Part shown: piece after piece, positions 25,964 through 35,083 of the stretch
How positions within the stretch are numbered: position 1 is the first letter of the stretch
How the letters are laid out: the number at the start of each line of letters is the position of its first letter
Assembly: GCF_000233955.1 (NCBI RefSeq)
Contig: NZ_JH376577.1
Span: forward strand, 1 to 64,000
Direction: 5' to 3'
DNA: 64,000 nt
DNA from: Paraprevotella clara YIT 11840
Lineage (GTDB): Bacteria; Bacteroidota; Bacteroidia; Bacteroidales; Bacteroidaceae
Translations under genes and position numbers: made by a program
Notes under the pieces: model-generated
What the model was told of the DNA's origin: nothing
Seen by the model: the letters and a program-made list of their open reading frames with translations, nothing else
Databases searched by the model: none

Positions 25964-26587
25964 TTACCTTTTGATGGTTTGTAAATCCTTGTTCTCGATA
26001 ATGGTGAATCCCTCTATGGTGAAACCGTTGGGATTGTCGTCCGAACGGGACGAGTTCAAGAGGCGGCACGTGGTCACGAGGCTGCGTTCGGTGACGTTGC
26101 TTTGCCGGATGATTTTCTGCGTGGCATAGGTCACGGCACGGTAGGGATAGCCGTTGAAGTCGCACACCACGCTGTCCACCTTCAGTACTTGGTTGATGTT
26201 CCCGGAGATGATACGGTTGTAGTACCCCTTCTCGGCAAAGTCCGAATAGTAGTTGTACACGCTTTTGTCCGCTAATAGCAGGGCGCGTTTCACGTTATGC
26301 TCTATCGCGCTCTTTTCGGGAGAGAGCGTGAAGAATAGCTCGTGGAAGCGGCGCACGTGTTCCCTTGCCTCCGCCGGACGGTTCTGCGACAAGTCCTGCG
26401 AGAGAGCCAGCATCAGCGACTTGCCGTTGTCCAGCACGTAAATCTTTTCCCGTTGCCGCTCCGCGAAGCGGTAGGAACTCCACACGCTCCATACCGTTAT
26501 CACGGCGCACAGCGAGAGGAAGACGATACCGAACAGGCGTATCTGCCTGAACGATGATTCGATGTTTTTGAGTGACTTAAATTCCAT
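25964..26587 (-). CDS. traK: Conjugative transposon protein TraK
   Basis: A 207-aa bitopic inner-membrane protein starting MEFKSLKNIESSFRQIRLFG, with a membrane helix at about 18-36 and a periplasmic domain. Organisation and position match TraK, thought to be VirB8-like (scaffold of the inner-membrane complex). Ends EGFTIIENKDLQTIKR. Confidence 0.9.
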   Translation of the reverse strand: MEFKSLKNIESSFRQIRLFGIVFLSLCAVITVWSVWSSYRFAERQREKIYVLDNGKSLMLALSQDLSQNRPAEAREHVRRFHELFFTLSPEKSAIEHNVKRALLLADKSVYNYYSDFAEKGYYNRIISGNINQVLKVDSVVCDFNGYPYRAVTYATQKIIRQSNVTERSLVTTCRLLNSSRSDDNPNGFTIEGFTIIENKDLQTIKR

Positions 26588-26618
26588 TGTTGTTTATTCG
26601 TTTTTAATTGTCAGTTGA

Positions 26619-27623
26619 TTATTTCAGCAGTTTCCCGGCACGTCCGACCACGTTTCCTGCGGCTGCACCCGCCACGCTGCCCGCCATGCTTCCGGCTCGT
26701 CCCGCCGTCTGGTTCACGTTGCGGCCGTAGCTTCCCATGCCTCCGGCTTGGATAATCCAGCCTGCCACCGTTGGAATGGTGAAGTAGCCGATGATGCCGA
26801 TTATCATGAATATGATATACACCCCGTCACTCGAATCCAGCGAGAAGTTCGGATCAGCCTGCATCCGTTCGATGTCGCTTTGCAGCATCAGCACCTGTAT
26901 CTTCGCCAGTATGGTACTGAACATATCCGACACGGGCAGCCACAGATAGACCTGTATGTAGCGGCATATCCACTGCGTGAGCGTGCTTTGGAAGCCGTCC
27001 CACACCGATATGGCAAAGGCTATCGGACCGAGTATCGCCAGCACCACGAGGAAAAACGTGCGGATGGTGTCTATCACGAGGGCGGCGGCTTGGAACATCA
27101 GTTCCAGTATCTCGCGGAAGAAGTCGCGGATGCCCTTCTTCATGTTGTACATCCCACGCTCAATATACATCCCCGCCATCGTCACCATGTCGCCAGGCGA
27201 CCAGCCCAGTTCCTCCAGCTGTTTGTCAAACTCCTCGTTCGACACGAGGTAGGCGGTTTCGGGGTTGCGCATCATCGTCTCGTATTCCAGTTTGTCCTTC
27301 TGCTCACGGTATCGGTTCATGTCCAGCGTTTCCACCTCCAGCATCTTTGCCGTACCCTGCACGACGGGCGACATGATGCTGTTTATCGTGCCTAATACCA
27401 CCGTCGGGAAGAACATGATGCACAGACCGATGGCGAACGGGCGCAGCATGGGGAACATGTCTATCGGTTCGGCTCTCGCCAGCGACTGCCACACCCGGTA
27501 GGCGACGTAGAACAGCGCGCCCAGCCCGGCGATGCCTTTCGCCACGCCCGCCATGTCCCCGCATAGCGGCATCATCTGTTCGTAGAGCGAGCGCAGAATC
27601 TGGTGAAGGTTGTCGAAATTCAT
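26619..27623 (-). CDS. traJ: Conjugative transposon protein TraJ
   Basis: A 334-aa polytopic inner-membrane protein, VirB6-like. Hydrophobic segments occur around 30-45 (GLGALFYVAYRVW), 60-80, 180-225 (FFLVVLAILGPIAFAISVWD) and 280-300. The tail is Gly/Ala-rich (GSMAGSVAGAAAGNVVG). It starts MNFDNLHQILRSLYEQM, 3 nt after the traI stop region. Probably the membrane pore component. Confidence 0.92.
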   Translation of the reverse strand: MNFDNLHQILRSLYEQMMPLCGDMAGVAKGIAGLGALFYVAYRVWQSLARAEPIDMFPMLRPFAIGLCIMFFPTVVLGTINSIMSPVVQGTAKMLEVETLDMNRYREQKDKLEYETMMRNPETAYLVSNEEFDKQLEELGWSPGDMVTMAGMYIERGMYNMKKGIRDFFREILELMFQAAALVIDTIRTFFLVVLAILGPIAFAISVWDGFQSTLTQWICRYIQVYLWLPVSDMFSTILAKIQVLMLQSDIERMQADPNFSLDSSDGVYIIFMIIGIIGYFTIPTVAGWIIQAGGMGSYGRNVNQTAGRAGSMAGSVAGAAAGNVVGRAGKLLK

Positions 27624-27626
27624 AGG

Positions 27627-28256
27627 CTACCAGTATCTTTCGTTCATGTTCCCGTACAGCCCCATGATGCGGTCGAGGTCGTTCTTCTTCTTTGCCCGCA
27701 GGTAGCTCACACTGATGTTCTTGTTGGTGTAGTAGCTCACGAGGTTGCGGTAACGTTTCATCTTGGAGTAGCAGCGTTCCACCACGTCCATGCGCTCCTT
27801 GTCCGTCATGGAGAGCGTGGTGATGTTCACCACATTTTTCAGTTCCGTCAGCACATCGTTGGATTCCTCCAATAACTTGGTGTAACCGAAGGCGATGGCT
27901 CCCAGTTCCTCCACCGTGAAGTTGTCGTCACGCATCATCTTCTGGAAACTGGTCACATAGGTGTCGGTGATGTCACCCACCATCAGGATGGTTTGCTGCA
28001 CCTTCCGGGCGTCTTTTACCAGATTGTTCACGGATTTCAGTGCGTCGTAATACTTCTTGCCCTGCTCGTAAATCTTCACAGTCTCTTGAAAATTTTTTAT
28101 CATATTCTGGGCGGTCGTGGAAGTGTGTACCACGTTCTTGGAGGTGTTCACGATGCTCTGCGCGATGTTGGACGGGTCTATCACCGCCCACTGTGCGCTT
28201 GCCCTGCCGACTGCAAACAGGCACAGGCAGATAATAAGTGTCATTCTTGTTCTCAT
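27627..28256 (-). CDS. traI: TraI (DUF4141), VirB5-like periplasmic protein
   Basis: A 209-aa exported protein: signal MTLIICLCLFAVGRASAQ, then a mostly helical chain (IAQSIVNTSKNVVHTSTTAQ ... KYYDALKSVNNLVKDARKV) ending GLYGNMNERYW. Matches DUF4141/TraI of CTnDOT; the helical periplasmic form is like VirB5. A start 27 nt further upstream is possible, but MRTRMTL gives a normal signal peptide. Its leader holds the TTACTTTGGATTTTAGTGG box (28258-28276). Confidence 0.88.
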   Translation of the reverse strand: MRTRMTLIICLCLFAVGRASAQWAVIDPSNIAQSIVNTSKNVVHTSTTAQNMIKNFQETVKIYEQGKKYYDALKSVNNLVKDARKVQQTILMVGDITDTYVTSFQKMMRDDNFTVEELGAIAFGYTKLLEESNDVLTELKNVVNITTLSMTDKERMDVVERCYSKMKRYRNLVSYYTNKNISVSYLRAKKKNDLDRIMGLYGNMNERYW

Positions 28257-28286
28257 GTTACTTTGGATTTTAGTGGTTTTCATTAT

Positions 28287-28676
28287 TTATTCTCCGCTTA
28301 TCGGATGGTCCGGTTTCGGGGTCACACGCACGTAGTCCCCGTTCGGCGAGAAGGTCAGGACGTCCGTCGCCTCGTTATAGGACACGTCGATGCGGAAACC
28401 CGTGTTCATGAACAGGTTGCCGTTCTCCTCCTGCAAGAGATAGGTTTCCGGCTTCAGCTTGCGGCGAAGCCCGCTCCGCTTGAACACCGTCACCTTGTAG
28501 GCTTCGCCCTCCTTGTAGATAAGCACGTCGGGCTTTCCCTCCACGCTCTCCCAGTTCCCGCAAAGCTGGTCACGGCGGTTGTCCGCTACATCGCAGGATT
28601 GCAGTACCATGACCGCCAGCCCAATTAAACACTTGCTGACTTGCAGCATTTTCGTTCTTGATATACTCATACGCAT
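28287..28676 (-). CDS. DUF3876 lipoprotein
   Basis: A 129-aa protein with a lipobox around LQSC28, then LCGNWESVEGKPDVLIYKEG, the DUF3876 pattern of Bacteroidales transfer regions. It sits between traG and traI. Small predicted beta-rich lipoprotein, role unknown. Confidence 0.82.
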   Translation of the reverse strand: MRMSISRTKMLQVSKCLIGLAVMVLQSCDVADNRRDQLCGNWESVEGKPDVLIYKEGEAYKVTVFKRSGLRRKLKPETYLLQEENGNLFMNTGFRIDVSYNEATDVLTFSPNGDYVRVTPKPDHPISGE

Positions 28677-28703
28677 TTTCTTTTTTAGTTGATGAATCGG
28701 TTT

Positions 28704-31205
28704 TTACTTATTCCTCCGTCTTTCGGCAAGTTGCCGGATGGTGGCTTCGATGTCGCCGCCCAGCTGCTCCGCCAGACGGTAAACCTCTACTTTTTCCGTT
28801 TCTTCGGTGGTGTACGCCAGATACTCTTCAGCACTAACTTCGGTGGCATAGACCGCTGACTGTGTGCCACCCAGCCCGATCCAGACTTCCTTGTAGAGCC
28901 TTGACGGGTTGTTCGCCATGTTGATGGAGAGTATCTGCGATTTCTCCTTCTCCGTCAGACCCAGCAGGGACTGTATGGCATCAAACTTGTTCATGTACTT
29001 CCGCTGGTCGAGAAGTATCTTGCAGTCGGAGTTATTGATGATGCTCTCCTTGACGACGGGCGAGGAAATGATGTCATCCACCTCCTGCGTCACCACGATT
29101 GCCTCCCCGTAATACTTGCGCACGGTCTTGTACATATAGCGCAGGTACTCAGCCATGTTCGCCGAAGAGAGAGCCTTCCAAGCCTCTTCCACTATCAGTT
29201 GCTTGCGCACGCCTTTCAGACGGCGCATCTTGTTGATGAAGGCTTCCATGATAATGATGGTCACCACAGGGAAAAGTTCTCGATTCTCCTTTATACTGTC
29301 AATCTCGAAGACGATGAACCGCTTGCCGAGCAGGTCGATGTTCTCCGTGGAGTTGAGCAGGAAGTCGTAGCGTCCGCCCCGGTAATACTGCCGCATGGTG
29401 GTGAGCATATTGTCGATGTTGAAGTCTGACTTCTCCACCTTTATCTCACGTTCCGCCAGTTCGCGGCGGTAGTCGTCGCGCATATATTCATAAAAGGTGT
29501 TGAACGAGGGGACGATGTTCCGGTCAGCCCTGATACGCTCGATGTAGGCGTTCACCGCACCGCCCAGTTCGCCGCTCTCCGTCTTCGTCACTTTGTCGTC
29601 CTCCGATTTCCAGAGCGTCAGCAGCAGCGTCTTGATGCTGTCCTTTTTCTCCACGTCAAACACGTAATCATCGGTGTAGAACGGGTTGAACGAAATCGGT
29701 TTCTCCTCCGTGTAGGTGAAGTACACGCCGTCCGCCCCGTTTGTCTTGCGCCGGATCATCTCGCACAAGCCCAGATAAGAGTTTCCCGTGTCCACCAGCA
29801 CCACATGCGTACCCTGCTCGTAGTATTGCCTCACGAGGTGGTTCATAAAGAAGGATTTGCCGCTGCCCGAAGGACCCAACACGAACTTGTTGCGGTTGGT
29901 GGTGATGCCCCGCTTCATTGGCAGGTCGGAGATGTCGAGGTGCAGCGGTTTTCCCGTAAGCCTGTCCACCATCTTGATGCCGAAGGGCGAGAGCGAGCTG
30001 CGGTAGTTGGTTTCCTCCGTGAAGAGGCACACCGCCTGCTCGATGAAGGTGTGGAAACTCTCTTCCGCCGGGAAGTCCGCCGCATTGCCGGGCATCGCCG
30101 CCCAGTAGAGCGTCGGGCAGTCGATGGTGTTGTGGCGGGGTACGCACTCCATGCTGGCGAGCTGGCTGCCTACATCGTTCTTGATATGCTTCAGCTCCTC
30201 CGCGTCATCGCTCCATGCCATGACGTTGAAGTGCGCCCGCACCGATGTCAGCCCGTAGGAATGGGCTTCGTTCAGGTACTGGTCTATCCACTCGCGGTTG
30301 ATGCTGTTGCTCCGGCTGTATCGGGATAGCGACTGCATATTCCTTGCGGACTTCTCGAACTTCTGCAAATTTTCCTCGCTGTTGTCGATAATCACATATT
30401 GGTTGTAGATGTGGTTGCAGGAGAGCAGCAGACCAACGGGGGAGGCGAAGGAAAGGCGGCAGTCGCTTCGATCCGTGGAAAGTTTCTCGTAGCGGATGTC
30501 GGTAGTCACCTTTCCGGGCATATCCTCCGCGTCGGAGAGGGTGTGCAGGCACAGGCGGTTGTCACCGATACGCATTTCTTTTGCCGAGAGGTCGATGTCC
30601 TGCAAGGTCGTGTTGCCTTCGGGCATGAGCGAGAAGTAACGCTCTATCAGCCCGGCGGACTTCTCCGTCCCGACAATCTCGTCGGTGGAGAGGCGTCGCA
30701 GCCTGACAAAGCCGCTGTCGTTCATGATGCGCTCGAACTGTTCGGCGGCCTCCATGAACTTCCCGGCGGTTTCCTTGTCCAGTTCCTTCGGGATGATATG
30801 CCCCCGGCACAGCGTACTGAAGTTGCTCTGCATCCGGTTACGTTCCTTTGTCGTCTTGGTCAGGTAGAGGTAGCAGGTGTGTTTCAGGTACGGACGCTCG
30901 TTGAAATGGCGTTCAAAGGAGCGGCTCAGAAAACTCATGTCGTCTTTCTGTAACTCCGGCTTGTAGCGTTCCTTGATGAACCAGTCCTGCTTATGCACGA
31001 CGCAGAAGTCCGGTAGCACCTTGATAGCCTTGCACCAGCAGCCGTGTATCGCTTCGTACTCCGCGCCCGTCACGGTGTAAAGCTCCGGCAGTTCCACCTC
31101 AAAAGCCACCGTGATGTCGGCGTCTTTGGAAATGATGCAGCCATGCTCCACAGCCAGCAGCGGGAACTTGTTTTCCAGTGTCGTCATTTTGGATGTATTT
31201 CTCAT
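28704..31205 (-). CDS. traG: TraG, VirB4-type conjugation ATPase
   Basis: An 833-aa ATPase from MRNTSKMTTLENKFPLLAV. Walker A is GPSGSGKSFF and Walker B LIVEEAWKAL, with the downstream VTQEVDDIISSPVV and LLDQRKY motifs typical of VirB4/TraG. It powers assembly and substrate movement in the type IV secretion channel at the inner membrane. The start overlaps the stop of the DUF4133 gene by ATGA; a frame extending to 31391 would lie within that gene and is rejected. Confidence 0.94.
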   Translation of the reverse strand: MRNTSKMTTLENKFPLLAVEHGCIISKDADITVAFEVELPELYTVTGAEYEAIHGCWCKAIKVLPDFCVVHKQDWFIKERYKPELQKDDMSFLSRSFERHFNERPYLKHTCYLYLTKTTKERNRMQSNFSTLCRGHIIPKELDKETAGKFMEAAEQFERIMNDSGFVRLRRLSTDEIVGTEKSAGLIERYFSLMPEGNTTLQDIDLSAKEMRIGDNRLCLHTLSDAEDMPGKVTTDIRYEKLSTDRSDCRLSFASPVGLLLSCNHIYNQYVIIDNSEENLQKFEKSARNMQSLSRYSRSNSINREWIDQYLNEAHSYGLTSVRAHFNVMAWSDDAEELKHIKNDVGSQLASMECVPRHNTIDCPTLYWAAMPGNAADFPAEESFHTFIEQAVCLFTEETNYRSSLSPFGIKMVDRLTGKPLHLDISDLPMKRGITTNRNKFVLGPSGSGKSFFMNHLVRQYYEQGTHVVLVDTGNSYLGLCEMIRRKTNGADGVYFTYTEEKPISFNPFYTDDYVFDVEKKDSIKTLLLTLWKSEDDKVTKTESGELGGAVNAYIERIRADRNIVPSFNTFYEYMRDDYRRELAEREIKVEKSDFNIDNMLTTMRQYYRGGRYDFLLNSTENIDLLGKRFIVFEIDSIKENRELFPVVTIIIMEAFINKMRRLKGVRKQLIVEEAWKALSSANMAEYLRYMYKTVRKYYGEAIVVTQEVDDIISSPVVKESIINNSDCKILLDQRKYMNKFDAIQSLLGLTEKEKSQILSINMANNPSRLYKEVWIGLGGTQSAVYATEVSAEEYLAYTTEETEKVEVYRLAEQLGGDIEATIRQLAERRRNK

Positions 31206-31534
31206 GTCGTTTCTTCCTTTCGTTGCCGTTTGAATAATCGGGTAATCCGCCGCCGGTTGATAAGGTATCGGGGATGGCTCCTTGCCGCTCCTAATTTCAT
31301 CAGCCCGTGTTCGCCGTACCGGGCGTTCAGCGCGAAGGTCTGCCATACGAGGACGGAAGACGATGCCGCGCCGAAGCCGATACATACCCACTGGTCGATG
31401 CCGACCATGTAGAGGATGACGAACAGGACGAAGAGAGCCAGCAGACCTCCGCAGAAGATGAAGAGGTACTGAGCCTTCAAACCCTTGAACTCGACCGGAC
31501 GGCCGATACCCTTGTTTATCGGATATTCAGCCAT
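31202..31534 (-). CDS. traF: TraF (DUF4133), VirB3-like membrane protein
   Basis: A 110-aa protein from MAEYPINKGIGRPVEFKGL with two adjacent transmembrane helices (about 24-70, FIFCGGLLALFVLFVILYMV). The KG.G.P..F.GL..QY motif is typical of DUF4133. VirB3-like partners usually sit next to VirB4, as here. Confidence 0.9.
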   Translation of the reverse strand: MAEYPINKGIGRPVEFKGLKAQYLFIFCGGLLALFVLFVILYMVGIDQWVCIGFGAASSSVLVWQTFALNARYGEHGLMKLGAARSHPRYLINRRRITRLFKRQRKEETT

Positions 31535-31544
31535 ACATTGTTTA

Positions 31545-31871
31545 TTAAAGGAAGAATGAGCGCAGGATGGTGGCGGCGACAATCAGGAAGATGCAAGCCC
31601 CGAACCACGAAGCGGCGGTCTTCGAGGTGTCCGGGTCGCCGGACGAAAACTTGCCATAGACTTTTACGCCTCCGATAAGACCGACTACCGCGCCGATGGC
31701 GTAGATTAGTTTCGTGCCTGGGTCAAAATAGCTTGAGACCATAGAGGTGGCTTCGTTGATGCCTGCCAGACCGTTTCCCTGTGCGAATACGGAGGCGGTG
31801 GCGGCAACCATAAGTGCCGCGGAAAGGATTGTTCTCTTGCTTTTCAAAGCGTTCTTGATGTTCTTGTTCAT
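31545..31871 (-). CDS. traE: TraE (DUF4134), VirB2-like pilin
   Basis: A 108-aa protein from MNKNIKNALKSKRTILSAAL: a long pilin-like signal ending SVFAQ, then two hydrophobic helices (LIYAIGAVVGLIGGVKVYGK and WFGACIFLIVAATILRSFF) as in VirB2/TrbC pilins. Small hydrophobic pilin of the mating channel. 10 nt before the DUF4133 gene. Confidence 0.9.
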   Translation of the reverse strand: MNKNIKNALKSKRTILSAALMVAATASVFAQGNGLAGINEATSMVSSYFDPGTKLIYAIGAVVGLIGGVKVYGKFSSGDPDTSKTAASWFGACIFLIVAATILRSFFL

Positions 31872-32072
31872 AAACTGTTCTTGTTTTAGTGCCGTCAAAA
31901 GGGTGGATGGTCCTTTGTCGGGCAGTTGATACTTTGTTTCTTTACTTTGGTTTAGTGGTTGCCTGTTTGTTTCTACGGACTTGGGCGTCTCCGTTGCGGG
32001 TGGCTGTACCTTGTACCGCCGTGCGCGTGGGTAATGTCATTCTACTTTTTCATGTCCGTTCTTTTTGGGTTG

Positions 32073-32813
32073 TCATACATAGTCGCGGATGTCGAAGTCC
32101 TCTATGTTGTCAGGTATCACGAACACCTTTTCTTTTTGTCGCGTCACGGTCATGTTCACCGTGTCCACGAAAACAGCCATCGCCTTTGCAAGCCTGTCAC
32201 TCATCGCTTCATCGGTCAGGCGTTCCGTTATCCTTGTATAAAGCTCTGTCCCGTCCAGTTCCGTCATGACCTTTCCGGCGTGTCGCATTTCCTCACCGGA
32301 CGGTGAATCCTTCCGTATGGTGCGTACAGCCATATCAATATCCTCGAAACTGCTTCCCGAAGCCTGCTTTTTGTCAGGTTCTTCGTACTCCAGTTCATCC
32401 TCTCCGTACTCCAGTTCCGAAGGAGGGATGCTCGTAAAGGTTTCATCGAGTTTGTCCTCCGGTACTTGTGTCGGGCGTGAGACGGTTTCCGTGTTTCCGT
32501 CGTCAAAAGTAGCCTCTTCCTCCGACAGCTCAATGCCTTTTTCCGAAGTGGCGGCTTCTTGCGCCGGTATGGCAGCGGTTGTCCGGGTCGATGCCATCTT
32601 GAAACGGCTCTTACCAATGATGTCCGAGGTGTCTGCGTGAGGCATGTCCTTATCCTTTCCCTGCTCTGCCGCCGTACAATCCAATGACCGCCACAACCCG
32701 GCAATGTGTCTGAAGAAACGGATAAGTTTCGCTTCCATGATGCGGTCGTAGAGCAACAGGGACAGAAACCACACGTTGCAGGCAACCGATACGATTAAAA
32801 ACACCTTTGTCAT
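32073..32813 (-). CDS. traD: Conjugative transposon protein TraD
   Basis: A 246-aa protein with an N-terminal membrane helix (KVFLIVSVACNVWFLSLLLY), a long acidic disordered region (ELSEEEATFDDGN ... EYGEDELEYEEPD), and a helical C-terminal domain (EEMRHAGKVMTELDGTELYTRI). By position and layout it is TraD of CTnDOT type. Its start overlaps the preceding DUF3408 gene by 4 nt. Role unknown. The 200 nt between it and traE hold only a shortened copy of the leader box (31942-31958). Confidence 0.82.
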   Translation of the reverse strand: MTKVFLIVSVACNVWFLSLLLYDRIMEAKLIRFFRHIAGLWRSLDCTAAEQGKDKDMPHADTSDIIGKSRFKMASTRTTAAIPAQEAATSEKGIELSEEEATFDDGNTETVSRPTQVPEDKLDETFTSIPPSELEYGEDELEYEEPDKKQASGSSFEDIDMAVRTIRKDSPSGEEMRHAGKVMTELDGTELYTRITERLTDEAMSDRLAKAMAVFVDTVNMTVTRQKEKVFVIPDNIEDFDIRDYV

Positions 32814-33172
32814 AGTTTCACTTTTTGGGCGTTTTCAATCTGTTCCATGTACTGCGTTCCGTATTGCCAGAAATGGTCGCGGAGGATGTTGTCCACGAAC
32901 TTGCCGATGCTCAAGCCGTTTTCCATCCGACTGGCGACGATAGCGACTTTCTCATGAATTTCTCGGCTGATGTATATACATTGCCGCGTTTTGATTTCCG
33001 ATGCTTGCAGGAAAGTCGAGAGCGGTTTGTCTCTGCCTTTATCCTTGCGGAAGTCAACGCCGGTATTTTCCTGATCGTAGTCGGTTGTACACTTTGCTGC
33101 GCTGGCAGCGGTTCTTTCACTCTTTCCTGTTTGCAGGCAGTCTGCCTGTCGGTTCTTCTTTGTCCTTTTCAT
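32810..33172 (-). CDS. traC: DUF3408 protein, TraC-like
   Basis: A 120-aa basic protein: a disordered N-terminus, then IKTRQCIYISREIHEKVAIVASRMENGLSIGKFVDNIL, a ribbon-helix-helix-like DUF3408 module. A paralogue of the next gene upstream. Probably DNA-binding, perhaps for partition or relaxosome functions. Confidence 0.8.
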   Translation of the reverse strand: MKRTKKNRQADCLQTGKSERTAASAAKCTTDYDQENTGVDFRKDKGRDKPLSTFLQASEIKTRQCIYISREIHEKVAIVASRMENGLSIGKFVDNILRDHFWQYGTQYMEQIENAQKVKL

Positions 33173-33194
33173 ACTTCTTTGTTGTTTATTGTTT

Positions 33195-33644
33195 CTATAG
33201 ATTATAGGATTCCATGTGCCGTTTGAACGATTCGGCTATCTCGTCTTGGAACAGCGTGAAATGGTGTGTCAGCACGTTGTCAAGAAAAGCCGCAATAGTC
33301 ACCTCGTTGCCTCCGATTACATGGAGCATTTTCTGTATGCGGTCGTGGTACTCCTTGCGGATATATACCTGCTTGCCGAGCCTTGCCGTGATATTGGATC
33401 CACACATGAATACCGTGTCATAATCCTGCTTTTCCGGCTTGCCATTCCTGCGCTTGCGTTCCGGTTCCTCTTTGGGACGGGAAGCAGGCGATGTAATCAC
33501 CGTCTGTAATTCTTCTTTCGGAGGTGGAGAAGGTGCGTTTCCGCCCGTACTTCTCGCTTCCGGTGGAATGCTTGTATCGTCCAGCCGAAACGAGTTGATT
33601 ACGGCTTCGCTGTCGATGTCCTCGATTCTTGTTTTCTTTGCCAT
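33195..33644 (-). CDS. traB: DUF3408 protein TraB
   Basis: A 149-aa protein; after a Pro/Ser/Lys-rich linker, ITARLGKQVYIRKEYHDRIQKMLHVIGGNEVTIAAFLDNVL is the DUF3408/RHH module shared with the downstream paralogue. Only 5 nt after traA, so coupled to the ParA-like ATPase; a ParA plus small DNA-binding protein layout suggests a partition-like pair. Confidence 0.85.
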   Translation of the reverse strand: MAKKTRIEDIDSEAVINSFRLDDTSIPPEARSTGGNAPSPPPKEELQTVITSPASRPKEEPERKRRNGKPEKQDYDTVFMCGSNITARLGKQVYIRKEYHDRIQKMLHVIGGNEVTIAAFLDNVLTHHFTLFQDEIAESFKRHMESYNL

Positions 33645-33649
33645 GACAT

Positions 33650-34405
33650 TCAGTTTTTGATGATGCCGAGAATCTCATCCGCGAGTTTGTCAAGGTTGCT
33701 GCCGCGTATCAGCGTTTTGTCCGCAGGGAATGCCGTGGAACGGAATACAGCCTTGCGTTCTGCCGCTGTCTCCTTGCGGAAACGCTTGCTGTCCGGCAGG
33801 TATGTTTCCAGAATGGGCAGGGCGAACTCGGCACAGACTTTGTCGTATGCCTTGTATAGTTCTGTCTTTTCGCGTCCGTCCACCATGTTCCACACGAGAT
33901 AAATCCCTTTGATGCCGGACTTGCCCGTGCTTATCATCTGTTCGTTGATGACAGTGGCGAACTTGATGGAACTCTCCATCACCACACGGTCGGCGATGAT
34001 GGGCGTGAAGATATAGTCCATTTTGGAAATGGTCTGTACCACGTCGGCGTTGTTGATGGTTCCCGGCAGGTCGAAGAACACGAAATCGAGGTCGGGCTGC
34101 GCTTCTACCAGATTTTCTGCGGTTCTTATCGCGTCTTCCGCACGGCTGCATCTGATTGGGTACGGATTTTTCTTCAGCCGCTTGAGTTGCTCATACGCCA
34201 GCACTTTGTAATGCCCGTCCTCCATGACGGCTTTCATGTCACGCTTGCGCATATCATGGATACTGTACTGCGGAAAATCGCAGTCCACCACGGCTACGTT
34301 ATAGCCTTTCACATAGTGCAGGTAGCTTGCCACAAGCACTGTCAGGGTTGTCTTACCCGCTCCACCTTTCTGCGTGGAGATTGCCACATAAGTTGCTTCT
34401 TTCAT
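33650..34405 (-). CDS. traA: TraA, ParA-family ATPase
   Basis: A 251-aa ParA/MinD-type ATPase with the deviant Walker A KGGAGKTTLTVL (about 14-25), VAVVDCDFPQYS and FVFFDLPGTINN. It opens the leftward tra operon. Such ATPases position DNA or complexes; with TraB it may guide element DNA to the transfer apparatus or aid maintenance. Confidence 0.92.
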   Translation of the reverse strand: MKEATYVAISTQKGGAGKTTLTVLVASYLHYVKGYNVAVVDCDFPQYSIHDMRKRDMKAVMEDGHYKVLAYEQLKRLKKNPYPIRCSRAEDAIRTAENLVEAQPDLDFVFFDLPGTINNADVVQTISKMDYIFTPIIADRVVMESSIKFATVINEQMISTGKSGIKGIYLVWNMVDGREKTELYKAYDKVCAEFALPILETYLPDSKRFRKETAAERKAVFRSTAFPADKTLIRGSNLDKLADEILGIIKN

Positions 34406-35083
34406 TTGTCTGATAATTTATTTGGTTATACATCTGTCCGGTGGCGGTAGCGTATTGCCATTCATACATACGCACGCGCTTCCATTTATTCCGCCATTCC
34501 TTAATCCGGCTGTGCCTGCGGGCATTCATCGGTCTATCCAATCACCCACGCCTTTATCAGTCCGTATGGACGTGTGCTTGGAAAACCGGCTGAATATGTA
34601 CACCCGTGTTCAGCCGGTTGGATTGATGTCCGGATTGCTGTCCGAACATCCGGCGGAAGGAGTGTATTTTCAGTCCCACATCCGAATCACACTGCAAATA
34701 AACAAGGATATTTTGGAACTTGTATCACTTCTCCGGCAAGTGGCAGCACGTTGCGCCGGTTGACACTGATTGTCCGGGTCAAGCCTCTGTCCGATACTGT
34801 GTTAAGGGCGTAACTTTGCACCCGAACGGCAGGGTTCGCCGCAGGTGGCGCAGCCCGGAGTTTGAAAGGCATTCCCCCCAATCCGTCCCCGACGGATTTT
34901 TATGTTCACCTGAACATAGCAAGGTATGTTTTCAGCCGCTCAAAATATTTTGAGCATCCCGGAAAACGCCTTGCCCTTGCAGGGGGCGGGCTTACCCTCC
35001 GAAGTCGGGAAGCCTCTCAAACCTACGGTGTCTGTGCCATGAAGCGGCGGCTTATGCCGTCAAACCGCTAAATCCAAAGTAAT
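34406..35083. other. oriT: Probable oriT and divergent control region
   Basis: 678 nt without a gene between leftward traA and rightward mobA, rich in inverted repeats: AACCGGCTGAA / TTCAGCCGGTT (34584-34619); GATGTCCGGA / TCCGAACATC (34625-34650, one mismatch); AATCCGTC ccc GACGGATT (34880-34898); TATGTTCA cc TGAACATA (34901-34918); the perfect palindrome GCTCAAAATATTTTGAGC (34938-34955); and a hairpin AGCGGCGGC ttat GCCG...CCGCT just before mobA. CTnDOT-type oriTs lie next to the mob genes, so this is the best place for the nick site; the nick itself cannot be read. Confidence 0.7.

Noticed and set aside
34422-34763. Frames inside the traA-mobA gap
   Set aside because: They overlap the inverted repeats, have no family resemblance, and the region is better explained as oriT.
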